Source: Candidatus Fonsibacter sp.
GTDB lineage: Bacteria; Pseudomonadota; Alphaproteobacteria; Pelagibacterales; Pelagibacteraceae
Assembly: GCA_023257975.1 (NCBI GenBank)
Contig: JALRAW010000028.1
Span: 1-16,173 of the forward strand
Reading direction: 5' to 3'
Length of the DNA: 16,173 bases
Of this stretch, positions 7,545 through 14,056 are shown piece after piece. The notes beneath the pieces are model-generated. The model was not told the origin of the DNA. It did not search any database and was given only the letters and a program-made list of their open reading frames with translations. The stretch's first letter is position 1. Each line of letters starts with the position of its first letter. Both the position numbers and the translations under genes were made by a program.

Positions 7545-8465
7545 TTAAGTAAATTGTGTACCTTTAGGAATTTTAAAACCTAATAAAAATTCTTTTACTT
7601 TTTGAATTTTTTTTCCAGGTCTTTGTAATTCTAAAGCTTGAATTGCAAAATCTTTGCAAGCAATTAAAAGGTTTTCATTAAGTGTTGAGCCAATTTTTCC
7701 TTTTTGATCTTTAACCTCTGCCTTCCAAATCTTAATTCTCTCGTTTTTAAATTTAAAACAAGCTCCAGGTTTTGGATTTAGCGCATTAATTTGTCGTACA
7801 ATTTTATCTGCGTTATTATTCCAACTAATTTCTTCATCCTCGCGTGTAATTTTTTTAGCATGCGTGGCTTTATTGTGATCTTGTTCTTGAAATTTAGCTT
7901 TGTTTTTTACAATTAGATCAATAGCTTTAATGATTAATTTAGAACCCAAAATAGATAATTGGTCACTTAATAAACCATAATTTAACTGATTATTAATCTC
8001 TACTCTCTCAGACAGCATTACAGGTCCTGTATCTAATCCTTTTTCAATTTTCATAATTGAGATTCCTGTAAATTTATCACCATTCATAATTGCTCTTTGA
8101 ATAGGTGCTGCACCTCTCCAATAAGGTAATAAAGAAGCATGAATATTAATAAAGCCATTTTTAGATAAATTTAAAAAATTTTCAGGGATAATCTGACCAT
8201 AAGCTACTACAATCGCTAAATCTGCATTTATTTTTTTAAAGAAATCTAATTCTCCTTCATTTTTTAATGAAGTTGGATAATGAACTTTTAAATTATTCTT
8301 TTCTGCTTCTAGATGGATAGGCGTCTTTTCAATTTTTAAACCCCTATTAGATTTTTTTGGAGGCTGAGTGTAAACATAAGCAATATCTAATTTTTCTTTT
8401 AGCAATTCTTTTAGGGTAGGAACAGCAAACTCTGGTGTTCCCATGAAAATTATTTTTAATGACAT
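7545..8465 (-). CDS. fmt: Methionyl-tRNA formyltransferase
   Basis: Fmt formylates initiator Met-tRNA using 10-formyltetrahydrofolate, making fMet-tRNA for translation start. The 306 residues comprise an N-terminal formyltransferase domain starting IIFMGTPEFAVPTL (residues 5-18), with VAYGQIIP (87-94), NIHASLLPYWRGAAPIQRAI (107-126; catalytic Asn107 and His109) and GLDTGPV (143-149; Asp145), followed by a C-terminal oligonucleotide-binding-like domain (NALNPKPGAC). An AGG about 6 nt before the ATG is a plausible ribosome-binding site, one of few in this window. It lies 7 nt after def, whose product later removes the same formyl group, the classic def-fmt pair. Confidence 0.97.
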   Translation of the reverse strand: MSLKIIFMGTPEFAVPTLKELLKEKLDIAYVYTQPPKKSNRGLKIEKTPIHLEAEKNNLKVHYPTSLKNEGELDFFKKINADLAIVVAYGQIIPENFLNLSKNGFINIHASLLPYWRGAAPIQRAIMNGDKFTGISIMKIEKGLDTGPVMLSERVEINNQLNYGLLSDQLSILGSKLIIKAIDLIVKNKAKFQEQDHNKATHAKKITREDEEISWNNNADKIVRQINALNPKPGACFKFKNERIKIWKAEVKDQKGKIGSTLNENLLIACKDFAIQALELQRPGKKIQKVKEFLLGFKIPKGTQFT

Positions 8466-8472
8466 GGATTAC

Positions 8473-9003
8473 CTAAAAATTAATGTGATCTGAAGCAGCC
8501 TCTTTTTTTGCTTTTGAAAGTTTTTTTAAAATAAAAGATTTTTTTAATTTCGATAAATAATCAATAAACAAAATTCCATTTAAATGATCGATCTCATGTT
8601 GAATGCAGGTTGCAAGCAATCCTTCTGCTTTTAGTAGTTGTTCTTTTCCATTTTGGTCAAGATATTTTACATGACATTGTTCTGGTCTTTCAATTTCTGC
8701 AAATTGTTGTGGTAATGAAAGACAACCCTCTTCAAAAGTACATTTTGTTTTTGATGTCCATATAATTTCTGGATTAACAAAATACATAGGATTATTTGGC
8801 TCTGGTTCTTTTGCTATATCAATAACAACAACTCTTTTATGCACTCCAATTTGAACTGCGGCAAGGCCAATTCCTGGAGCAGCATACATTGTTTCCAACA
8901 TATCTTTCATTAAATTTTTAATCTCGGCATCAACTTTTTCAACTGGTTTTGATTTGATTCTTAGTTTTGGATCCGGCTCTGTTAAGATTTGCCTAATAGT
9001 CAT
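8473..9003 (-). CDS. def: Peptide deformylase
   Basis: Def removes the N-formyl group from nascent proteins as a metal (usually Fe2+) hydrolase at the ribosome exit. All three family motifs are present in 176 residues: GIGLAAVQIG (44-53, motif GxGLAAxQ), EGCLSLP (92-98; metal ligand Cys94) and QHEIDHLNG (135-143; His136 and His140 metal ligands, Glu137 catalytic). It is the first gene of def-fmt-truA and lies 45 nt after recR, the largest gap in the minus-strand run apart from that around the SRP RNA, so a promoter here is possible. The region before the ATG is T-rich without a clear Shine-Dalgarno sequence. Confidence 0.97.
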   Translation of the reverse strand: MTIRQILTEPDPKLRIKSKPVEKVDAEIKNLMKDMLETMYAAPGIGLAAVQIGVHKRVVVIDIAKEPEPNNPMYFVNPEIIWTSKTKCTFEEGCLSLPQQFAEIERPEQCHVKYLDQNGKEQLLKAEGLLATCIQHEIDHLNGILFIDYLSKLKKSFILKKLSKAKKEAASDHINF

Positions 9004-9033
9004 AATGAAAAAAATACTAAATCTTCTTAATTA

Positions 9034-9047
9034 ATCAAGCACTTGAT
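9034..9047. promoter_or_regulatory. 14-bp inverted repeat between recR and def
   Basis: ATCAAG-CA-CTTGAT is a perfect inverted repeat with 6-bp arms, 2-9 nt after the recR stop in the transcribed direction and about 30 nt before the def start. The centre is too short for a strong hairpin and no U tract follows. It could be a protein-binding site for def-fmt-truA or simply chance in AT-rich DNA. Confidence 0.25.
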
Positions 9048-9048
9048 A

Positions 9049-9657
9049 CTAATCACTATTTAAAGAACTGCGATACTTAAATGCAGAAAATAATGTTCCA
9101 TCATCTAAATACTCTATCTCTCCACCCACTGGTAGACCATGCGCTAGCTTTGTCACTTTTACATTTAAATTTTTAATACTGTCTTTGATATAGTGAGCTG
9201 TTGTTTGTCCCTCAATTGTAGCGCTTGTTGCTAAAATAACTTCTTTTACTGAATTAACTTTAATTCTGTTGATTAATGAACCTATTAAAAGATCTTCTGG
9301 GTTTACTCCATTAATAGCTGAAAGAGTTCCTCCTAAAATATGGTACTGCCCGCTATAAACATTGGTGCTCTCAAGAGCCCACATATCTGCTACATTTTCT
9401 ACAACACAGATTTGTTCATAATTATTTTTTTTACTACAGTTACACTCAATTTTATTAGTCTTAAAATTTCCACAAATATTACAACGAGCAACATTTTTAT
9501 AAACTTTATCTAAAGCACCTGACAATGGCTTCATAATGTTGTCTCTATTTTTAAGAAGATAAAGAGCAATACGTCTTGCAGATTTTGGTCCTAATCCTGG
9601 TAACTTTGCAATTAGAAACATTAATGTTTCTAGATCTGGATGAGAATTATTCTTCAT
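9049..9657 (-). CDS. recR: Recombination mediator protein RecR
   Basis: RecR works with RecF and RecO to load RecA on SSB-coated single-stranded gaps. The 202-residue protein has the full family layout: N-terminal helix-hairpin-helix KLPGLGPKSARRIA (residues 18-31), a four-cysteine zinc finger (Cys59, 62, 72, 74), a Toprim domain (ICVVENVADMWALE, 83-96; YHILGGTLSAINGVNPEDL, 105-123), ATSATIEGQTTAHYI (143-157) and the terminal LAHGLPVGGEIEYLDDGTL (171-189). It follows ybaB by 2 nt in the common dnaX-ybaB-recR operon. Confidence 0.97.
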   Translation of the reverse strand: MKNNSHPDLETLMFLIAKLPGLGPKSARRIALYLLKNRDNIMKPLSGALDKVYKNVARCNICGNFKTNKIECNCSKKNNYEQICVVENVADMWALESTNVYSGQYHILGGTLSAINGVNPEDLLIGSLINRIKVNSVKEVILATSATIEGQTTAHYIKDSIKNLNVKVTKLAHGLPVGGEIEYLDDGTLFSAFKYRSSLNSD

Positions 9658-9659
9658 TA

Positions 9660-9977
9660 CTAAAAAGGAAATTTAAATCCCGGAGGCAGTTTTAAACCAC
9701 CAGTTATTTTGGACATCTCCTCTGATGATTTAACCTCAATTTCCTTTCTAGCGTTATTAGTAGCTATAACAATCAAATCTTCTAAAACTTCTTTTTCTTC
9801 CTCCATTAGTTTTGGATCAATATCTATTTTAATCATCTCATGGTTGCCGTTAAGAATTACTTTTACAGCTCCATTATTTGCAACTCCCTCTACCTGAATG
9901 TTCTTTAATGAGGCTTTTGCTTCCATCATTTTTTGCTGCATCTCTTGCGCTTTTTTTAACATGCCACCAAAATCCAT
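9660..9977 (-). CDS. ybaB: Nucleoid-associated protein, YbaB/EbfC family
   Basis: This 105-residue protein matches the small dimeric DNA-binding YbaB/EbfC family. It has an N-terminal helix GMLKKAQEMQQKMMEAKASL (residues 5-24), the strand region VEGVANNGAVKVILNGNHEM (29-48), IDPKLMEEEKEVLEDLIVIATNNA (52-75) and the closing TGGLKLPPGFKFPF (92-105). Such proteins bind DNA as tweezer-like dimers and influence nucleoid structure and transcription. Its ATG shares one base with the dnaX stop (TAATG) and recR follows after 2 nt, the usual dnaX-ybaB-recR order. Confidence 0.95.
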   Translation of the reverse strand: MDFGGMLKKAQEMQQKMMEAKASLKNIQVEGVANNGAVKVILNGNHEMIKIDIDPKLMEEEKEVLEDLIVIATNNARKEIEVKSSEEMSKITGGLKLPPGFKFPF

Positions 9978-11671
9978 TACTTTATCTCCTCTACTTCACT
10001 AAGTTCTGCGTCTGGAAAACTTTCTTTTATCTTTTCATAAATTTCACTTTCAAGAGCATCTTGTAATAATTTTTTTTTATGAATTTCTTTATTTTCAAAA
10101 ATTGTATTTTTTCCAGTTTCTTTTGATAAAGAAATAATCCATCTTTCGCCCGTCCACAGTTTAAGTTTTTCAGTTAAAGATCTTACAAAGTTTTTAGATA
10201 GTTTTTCATTAAACGAAATATCAATTTTTCCAGTTTCGAATTTCACCACACGAACATTTCTTTCTAAATCAAATTTTAATTCAATTTCTTTTTTATCATT
10301 TGTAATTTGCACTAATTTTTCAAAGGAATTAATTATCTCAAGTTTTCCAACCTCTTGTTTTTTTTCTAAAATTTTTGGATTTCGATCAATATCTTCTGCC
10401 TTTTCTTGTATAACACTTTTGATTTGTGTCTTTGCTGAAATTTGTTTGTTAATTATTGTTCCAGGTTTAATTTCATTAAAATCATCTTTTTTCTCAGCAG
10501 ACTCTGCTATTAGTTGTGTATCTGAGTTTAAGGCTTCCTCAATGACTTGCTCTGGACTTGGCAAATCTTTTAAATGAACCAGTCTCATAATTAACATTTG
10601 GAAAGAAAGAAAATGATTTGGAACAAAATTTAATTCTTCAATTCCTTTAAGAATGAATTGCCAGATCATCGAAATATAAGAAAAATCAATATCTTTAGAC
10701 AATTTAAAAATTAAATCAGATTCAGATTCGGAAACTGTTAAATCGTTTTCAATCTTGCCAAAACTTTTACTTCTTGAAATTAAATAAATCACTTCGAGCA
10801 TTTCTTGCAAAACCAATTTTGAATCAGCTCCTAAATCAAATATTTCTTGAGCATCTGCAAGAGCTTTTGTTTTGTCACCATCAATTACAAAACGTACAAG
10901 ATCAATAATTCTTGAACGATCCGCTATTCCCAACATTGTTCTAACGGATATTTCAGTTATCTCTTCGCCTAAAACATTAAATGTTGAAATGGCCTGATCT
11001 AATATAGATAAACCATCTCTTACTGATCCTTCTGATGCTTTAGCAATCAACATTAAAGCTTTTTCATTAATTTTTGCTTTTTCTTTATCAGAAATTTTCT
11101 TTAAGAAAGAAATCATTTCTTCAAGTTTAATTCTTCTCAGATCAAATCTTTGACATCGCGAAATAATAGTTAATGGTATTTTTTTAACTTCAGTAGTTGC
11201 TAAAATAAATTTAAGATGAGGAGGCGGTTCTTCTAAAGTTTTAAGCAAACCATTAAACGCTTGCTTTGATAGCATATGAACTTCATCGATGATGAAAACT
11301 TTATACTTAGCACTCGTAGGATAGTATTTGGCAGAGTCAATTAATTCTCTAATATCATCGATTCCAGTTTTAGAAGCAGCATCCATCTCTAAAACATCGA
11401 TATGATTTGAATTTGTTATAGCTTCGCAATGACAAAAACCTTCGCACTTCTTTTCTAGAGTTTCAGAATTTTTACAATTGATAGCCTTTGCAATTATTCT
11501 TGCAGTTGTTGTTTTTCCAACGCCTCTAATTCCTGTTAATAAATAAGCATTAGGAATACGATCCATTTTTATCGCATTCTTAATAATCTGCACCATTACG
11601 TCTTGACCTATAACTTCATCAAAACTTTGCGGTCGATACTTTAGTGATAAACCTTTACGATTATTTTCCAT
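9977..11671 (-). CDS. dnaX: DNA polymerase III subunits gamma/tau
   Basis: DnaX is the ATPase core of the clamp loader. The 564-residue product shows SLKYRPQSFDEVIGQ (residues 9-23), Walker A GIRGVGKTTTAR (47-58), four zinc-binding cysteines (66, 76, 80, 82), Walker B VFIIDEVHMLS (125-135), LLKTLEEPP (142-150), the SRC arginine-finger motif (171-173) and the sensor-2 region SVRDGLS (216-222). Domain III continues to about 370, followed by a Lys/Glu-rich linker and the tau-specific C-terminus that contacts polymerase and helicase. An A8 tract at 10365-10358 (codons 436-438) has stops close behind in both other frames, so a gamma-length product is conceivable. The ATG lies 6 nt after the SRP RNA closing helix and has no Shine-Dalgarno. 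Confidence 0.97.
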   Translation of the reverse strand: MENNRKGLSLKYRPQSFDEVIGQDVMVQIIKNAIKMDRIPNAYLLTGIRGVGKTTTARIIAKAINCKNSETLEKKCEGFCHCEAITNSNHIDVLEMDAASKTGIDDIRELIDSAKYYPTSAKYKVFIIDEVHMLSKQAFNGLLKTLEEPPPHLKFILATTEVKKIPLTIISRCQRFDLRRIKLEEMISFLKKISDKEKAKINEKALMLIAKASEGSVRDGLSILDQAISTFNVLGEEITEISVRTMLGIADRSRIIDLVRFVIDGDKTKALADAQEIFDLGADSKLVLQEMLEVIYLISRSKSFGKIENDLTVSESESDLIFKLSKDIDFSYISMIWQFILKGIEELNFVPNHFLSFQMLIMRLVHLKDLPSPEQVIEEALNSDTQLIAESAEKKDDFNEIKPGTIINKQISAKTQIKSVIQEKAEDIDRNPKILEKKQEVGKLEIINSFEKLVQITNDKKEIELKFDLERNVRVVKFETGKIDISFNEKLSKNFVRSLTEKLKLWTGERWIISLSKETGKNTIFENKEIHKKKLLQDALESEIYEKIKESFPDAELSEVEEIK

Positions 11672-11683
11672 AAAAAACGGGAG
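11672..11683 (-). terminator. Intrinsic-terminator-like end of the SRP RNA gene
   Basis: The 3' strand of the SRP RNA closing helix (CTCCCG, complement of 11683-11678) is followed by six T residues (11677-11672), so the RNA's own terminal helix plus U6 resembles an intrinsic terminator. The last U lies directly before the dnaX ATG. Some read-through would be needed if dnaX has no promoter of its own inside the SRP RNA gene. Confidence 0.5.
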
Positions 11684-11772
11684 ACTGAGGACAACCTGAA
11701 AAATTATCGTTACGGCTGCTTCTTTTCAGACCTGACCGGATTAGCGTAACCTCCACCTGCCACCAATCTCCC
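11678..11772 (-). ncRNA. ffs: Bacterial small signal recognition particle RNA (4.5S)
   Basis: The minus strand encodes a roughly 95-nt hairpin RNA. The closing helix pairs GGGAGA (complement of 11772-11767) with TCTCCC near 11684-11679. An inner helix pairs GTTACG with CGTAAC. The apical part carries the domain IV core that binds Ffh: GGTCAGG on the 5' side, AGCAGCC on the 3' side and a GAAA tetraloop closed by U-A and C-G, in place of the E. coli GGAA. SRP RNA with Ffh targets nascent membrane proteins to FtsY and the Sec/YidC machinery. Position immediately upstream of dnaX is a known alphaproteobacterial arrangement. The exact ends are inferred from helix pairing. Confidence 0.93.
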
Positions 11773-11777
11773 AAAAT

Positions 11778-11783
11778 ATTATA
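11778..11783 (-). promoter_or_regulatory. -10 box of the SRP RNA promoter
   Basis: A perfect TATAAT (complement of 11783-11778) ends 5 nt before the first G of the SRP RNA, a suitable distance for a sigma-70 start at or beside 11772. Seventeen to twenty bases further upstream there is no good TTGACA match, only a T9 tract preceded by GTCG (11805-11793), which could act as an UP-like or weak -35 region. Confidence 0.6.
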
Positions 11784-11820
11784 ACAAGATAATTAAAAAA
11801 AAACGACAGCTATAATAATT

Positions 11821-12657
11821 TTAATATCTAAATGAATTGGCAAAATAAACACCTAAAATATCTAATTTTTCAGTATGTTTTTTTAAAATAGTTAGAGCTT
11901 TTTTTACTGCTAAGTTTTCAATATGCCCTTCAATATCAAGATAAAAACTTACCTGCTTAAAAGAATTTCCAGTTGAAAAACTTTCAAGCTTTGTAAGGTT
12001 AACTTTATTCTCGGCAAATCCACTAAGAGCCTTATGTAGTGCCGATGGCACGCTTTTTAAGCGAAAAATACAAGAAGTAATATATTTCTTATTTTTTTTA
12101 TATGGTTTTGGTCTTGCTGAAACGGACATGATTAAAAACCTTGTGACATTACCTTTTAAATCTTCAAAATTTTTCTTTAAAATCTTCAATCCATAAATCT
12201 TTGCTGCGAGCGCCGATGCTATTGCAGATTCAGATTCTATTTGATGTTCAGAAATATATTTTGCAGAGCCAGCAGTATCAGCGGCTACTATAGGCTGTAA
12301 TTTTAATTTATTAATATTTTTTTTGCACTGTCCAATAGCCTGAGCATGACTTCTTACGGTTTCTATTTGTTTGATAGAAACGTCTTTTAATCCTAGTAAG
12401 CAGTGTTCAACTTTTTGAAAATGCTCACCTTCTATTTTTAATCTAGAAGAAGATAATAAGTAATGAACGTCAGCAACTCTACCTGCTATAGAATTTTCAA
12501 TTGGAATTAATAATTTACTATTTTTGGTACTTTTAGTTTTAACAAAAGCATCTTCAAAGGTTTTGCAACATATCATGGTCGGATTTTTAAAAATCTTTGC
12601 TGCAGCTAAATGCGAGTAAGCACCTTGTTCTCCTTGTATAATTATTTTATTAGTCAT
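11821..12657 (-). CDS. pheA: Prephenate dehydratase
   Basis: PheA converts prephenate to phenylpyruvate for phenylalanine synthesis. The 278-residue monofunctional enzyme starts IIIQGEQGAYSHLAA (residues 5-19), followed by PIENSIAGRV (52-61), SHAQAIGQC (103-111), AADTAGSAK (125-133) and the catalytic NVTRF (170-174). A C-terminal ACT domain (about 195-275) has SVPSALHKALSGFA and LTKLESFSTG, where many enzymes carry GALHKAL and ESRP, the Phe-binding motifs. The ESF/ESY form matches the alphaproteobacterial style as I recall it. Allosteric control by Phe is likely but not certain. There is no chorismate mutase domain. The start overlaps the kdsB stop by 8 nt, suggesting coupling. Confidence 0.95.
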   Translation of the reverse strand: MTNKIIIQGEQGAYSHLAAAKIFKNPTMICCKTFEDAFVKTKSTKNSKLLIPIENSIAGRVADVHYLLSSSRLKIEGEHFQKVEHCLLGLKDVSIKQIETVRSHAQAIGQCKKNINKLKLQPIVAADTAGSAKYISEHQIESESAIASALAAKIYGLKILKKNFEDLKGNVTRFLIMSVSARPKPYKKNKKYITSCIFRLKSVPSALHKALSGFAENKVNLTKLESFSTGNSFKQVSFYLDIEGHIENLAVKKALTILKKHTEKLDILGVYFANSFRY

Positions 12658-13387
12658 TTTTCATAATATTTCTTATTTCTTCTAAATCTTCAATAGTATC
12701 CACTCCTAAAGGATAAGAATCTGTCAAACCTACGCTTATGGATATATTATTATCCATTGCACGCATTTGTTCTAGGCTTCTACTAATTTCATTATCACTT
12801 CTTTTTAATGAAATAAATTTTTTTAATGTTTCATATTGGTAACCATAAATACCAACATGATGATAATAAAAATTTTCTGCATTAATATTTTTTAATCTAA
12901 AAAAATCTAATGCATTGTCAAAATTATTTATCTGCATTTCTTTTTTAGTTTCAACTTTTACAATATTTTTATTTTCTAAATCTTTTATAGAGTTTATTTT
13001 CGTAGCAAGTGTCGCTATTTGATAAAAGTTATTCTTCATAAATTTATCTAGTAATTTTATTGCTGAAGGATCAATGTTTGGCATATCTCCCTGTACGTTA
13101 ATAATATTTTTTGGTTTTTGAGAAAAATTTTTTTCTATAGCTTCAAAAATTCTATCAGAACCTGTTTTATGTTCTTTATTAGTTAAAATACTTTTTCCAC
13201 CAACATCTTTTATAACTTTTGCAATTTCCTCATCTGCTGTGGCAACATATACATCTCCTATTTTGCTCTCGATCGCTCTTTGCCAACAGTGAACAATCAT
13301 AGGTTTGTTATTAATTAACAATAGCGGTTTATTGGGTAATCTAGTTGCTCGTAAATGGCTTGGTATTAAAATAACTGTATTGTTCAT
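12650..13387 (-). CDS. kdsB: 3-deoxy-manno-octulosonate cytidylyltransferase (CMP-Kdo synthetase)
   Basis: KdsB activates Kdo with CTP to CMP-Kdo for the LPS inner core. The 245-residue length is typical. Motifs are IPSHLRATRLPNKPLL (residues 8-23), KPMIVHCWQRA (28-38), TGSDRI (75-80), NVQGDMP (97-103; metal Asp101) and VDTIEDLE near the C-terminus. Two departures from the common pattern stand out: the Arg of the usual IPAR is His11, and QGDEP reads QGDMP. The catalytic Lys20 of the PNKPL segment is kept, so I still expect activity. It is the first gene of the kdsB-pheA pair and is divergent from the cytochrome c gene across 106 bp. Confidence 0.93.
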   Translation of the reverse strand: MNNTVILIPSHLRATRLPNKPLLLINNKPMIVHCWQRAIESKIGDVYVATADEEIAKVIKDVGGKSILTNKEHKTGSDRIFEAIEKNFSQKPKNIINVQGDMPNIDPSAIKLLDKFMKNNFYQIATLATKINSIKDLENKNIVKVETKKEMQINNFDNALDFFRLKNINAENFYYHHVGIYGYQYETLKKFISLKRSDNEISRSLEQMRAMDNNISISVGLTDSYPLGVDTIEDLEEIRNIMKND

Positions 13388-13395
13388 AATTAAAA

Positions 13396-13418
13396 TTATG
13401 CGACTGTAAGACGCATAA
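13396..13418. promoter_or_regulatory. 23-bp inverted repeat in the kdsB/cytochrome c divergent region
   Basis: TTATGCG at 13396-13402 and CGCATAA at 13412-13418 are perfect 7-bp inverted arms around a 9-nt centre. The repeat lies 9 nt upstream of the kdsB ATG and is richer in G+C than the rest of this intergenic space. It could be an operator for a dimeric regulator or a hairpin in the kdsB leader. I recognise no known regulator consensus in it. Confidence 0.4.
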
Positions 13419-13439
13419 AATAGATTTTAAAAAATTTTT

Positions 13440-13467
13440 TTTACTTTAAAGATTATGATGTTATACA
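13440..13467 (+). promoter_or_regulatory. Candidate promoter of the cytochrome c gene
   Basis: TTTACT (13440-13445) and TATACA (13462-13467) match the -35 and -10 consensus at four of six positions each with a 16-bp spacer, about 27 nt before the ATG. TATAAA at 13476-13481 is a second -10-like hexamer. In DNA this AT-rich such matches arise often, so this is only a candidate. Confidence 0.35.
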
Positions 13468-13493
13468 ATTTAGTTTATAAAAATCACTAGAAT

Positions 13494-14015
13494 ATGGACA
13501 GTTTTGAATTTAATAAAATTGCTGCAGCGGTACTGATAGTTGCTTTATTAATAATTGGTTTAAATCAGATTGCAGATTCTATTTATCACGTAAAAAAACC
13601 TGAGACACCAGGTTACAAAATTGAAGGTGTAACAGAGACCAAAACTTCTGCTAAAGGCGAAGAAAAAAAAGAGGAGAAATTAGCAGATATAAAAGTTTTA
13701 CTTGCAACAGCAAATGTTGCTGCTGGAGAAAATACATTCAAGAAATGTGCAGCTTGTCATACTAATGTAAGTGGAGGTGCGGTAAAAATTGGTCCTCCAA
13801 TGTGGGGTATTGTTGGTAAAAAATCTGCTTCACATCCAGATTTCAAATATTCGTCTGCACTTGCGGCTCACGGAAAGCCGTGGTCAGTGGAAGAGTTAAA
13901 TGCATTTTTATATAAACCTGCTGATTATATTAAAGGAACAAAAATGGCTTTTGCAGGTATTGCAAAAGACGAGGAGAGAGCAAGTCTAATTGCCTATTTA
14001 AGTACACTAAAATAG
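13494..14015 (+). CDS. Membrane-anchored class I cytochrome c (CycM/c552-like)
   Basis: The 173-residue protein has an N-terminal uncleaved signal anchor (about residues 8-26, AAAVLIVALLIIGLNQIA), a charged Lys/Glu-rich tether (about 33-70) and a periplasmic monoheme domain. CAACH (85-89) gives the two heme-binding cysteines and the proximal His; GPPMWGIVGKKSA (100-112) is the typical class I loop; and Met151 in KGTKMAFAG is the distal ligand. Membrane-tethered cytochromes of this kind pass electrons from the bc1 complex to the terminal cytochrome c oxidase in alphaproteobacteria. It has its own candidate promoter in the divergent region with kdsB. The downstream permease starts about 40 nt after the stop. 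There is no clear Shine-Dalgarno sequence. Confidence 0.92.
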   Translation: MDSFEFNKIAAAVLIVALLIIGLNQIADSIYHVKKPETPGYKIEGVTETKTSAKGEEKKEEKLADIKVLLATANVAAGENTFKKCAACHTNVSGGAVKIGPPMWGIVGKKSASHPDFKYSSALAAHGKPWSVEELNAFLYKPADYIKGTKMAFAGIAKDEERASLIAYLSTLK

Positions 14016-14056
14016 TTTTCTTTATATTCTCTATAAAAAAAATAAATTCGTTGTTG

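Noticed and set aside
9709..10066. Plus-strand open readings over ybaB and the dnaX 3' end
   Set aside because: They lie opposite two clear family members and have Ser/Leu/Phe-rich translations typical of antisense shadows.
10487..10498. A6 tract in dnaX (GAG AAA AAA GAT, near codon 393) as a frameshift site
   Set aside because: It has only six A residues and sits in the wrong phase for the A-AAA-AAG slippery heptamer. The A8 tract further on is the better candidate.
11784..11820. Terminator for pheA in the spacer before the SRP RNA
   Set aside because: A T9 tract is present on the minus strand, but no convincing GC-containing hairpin precedes it.
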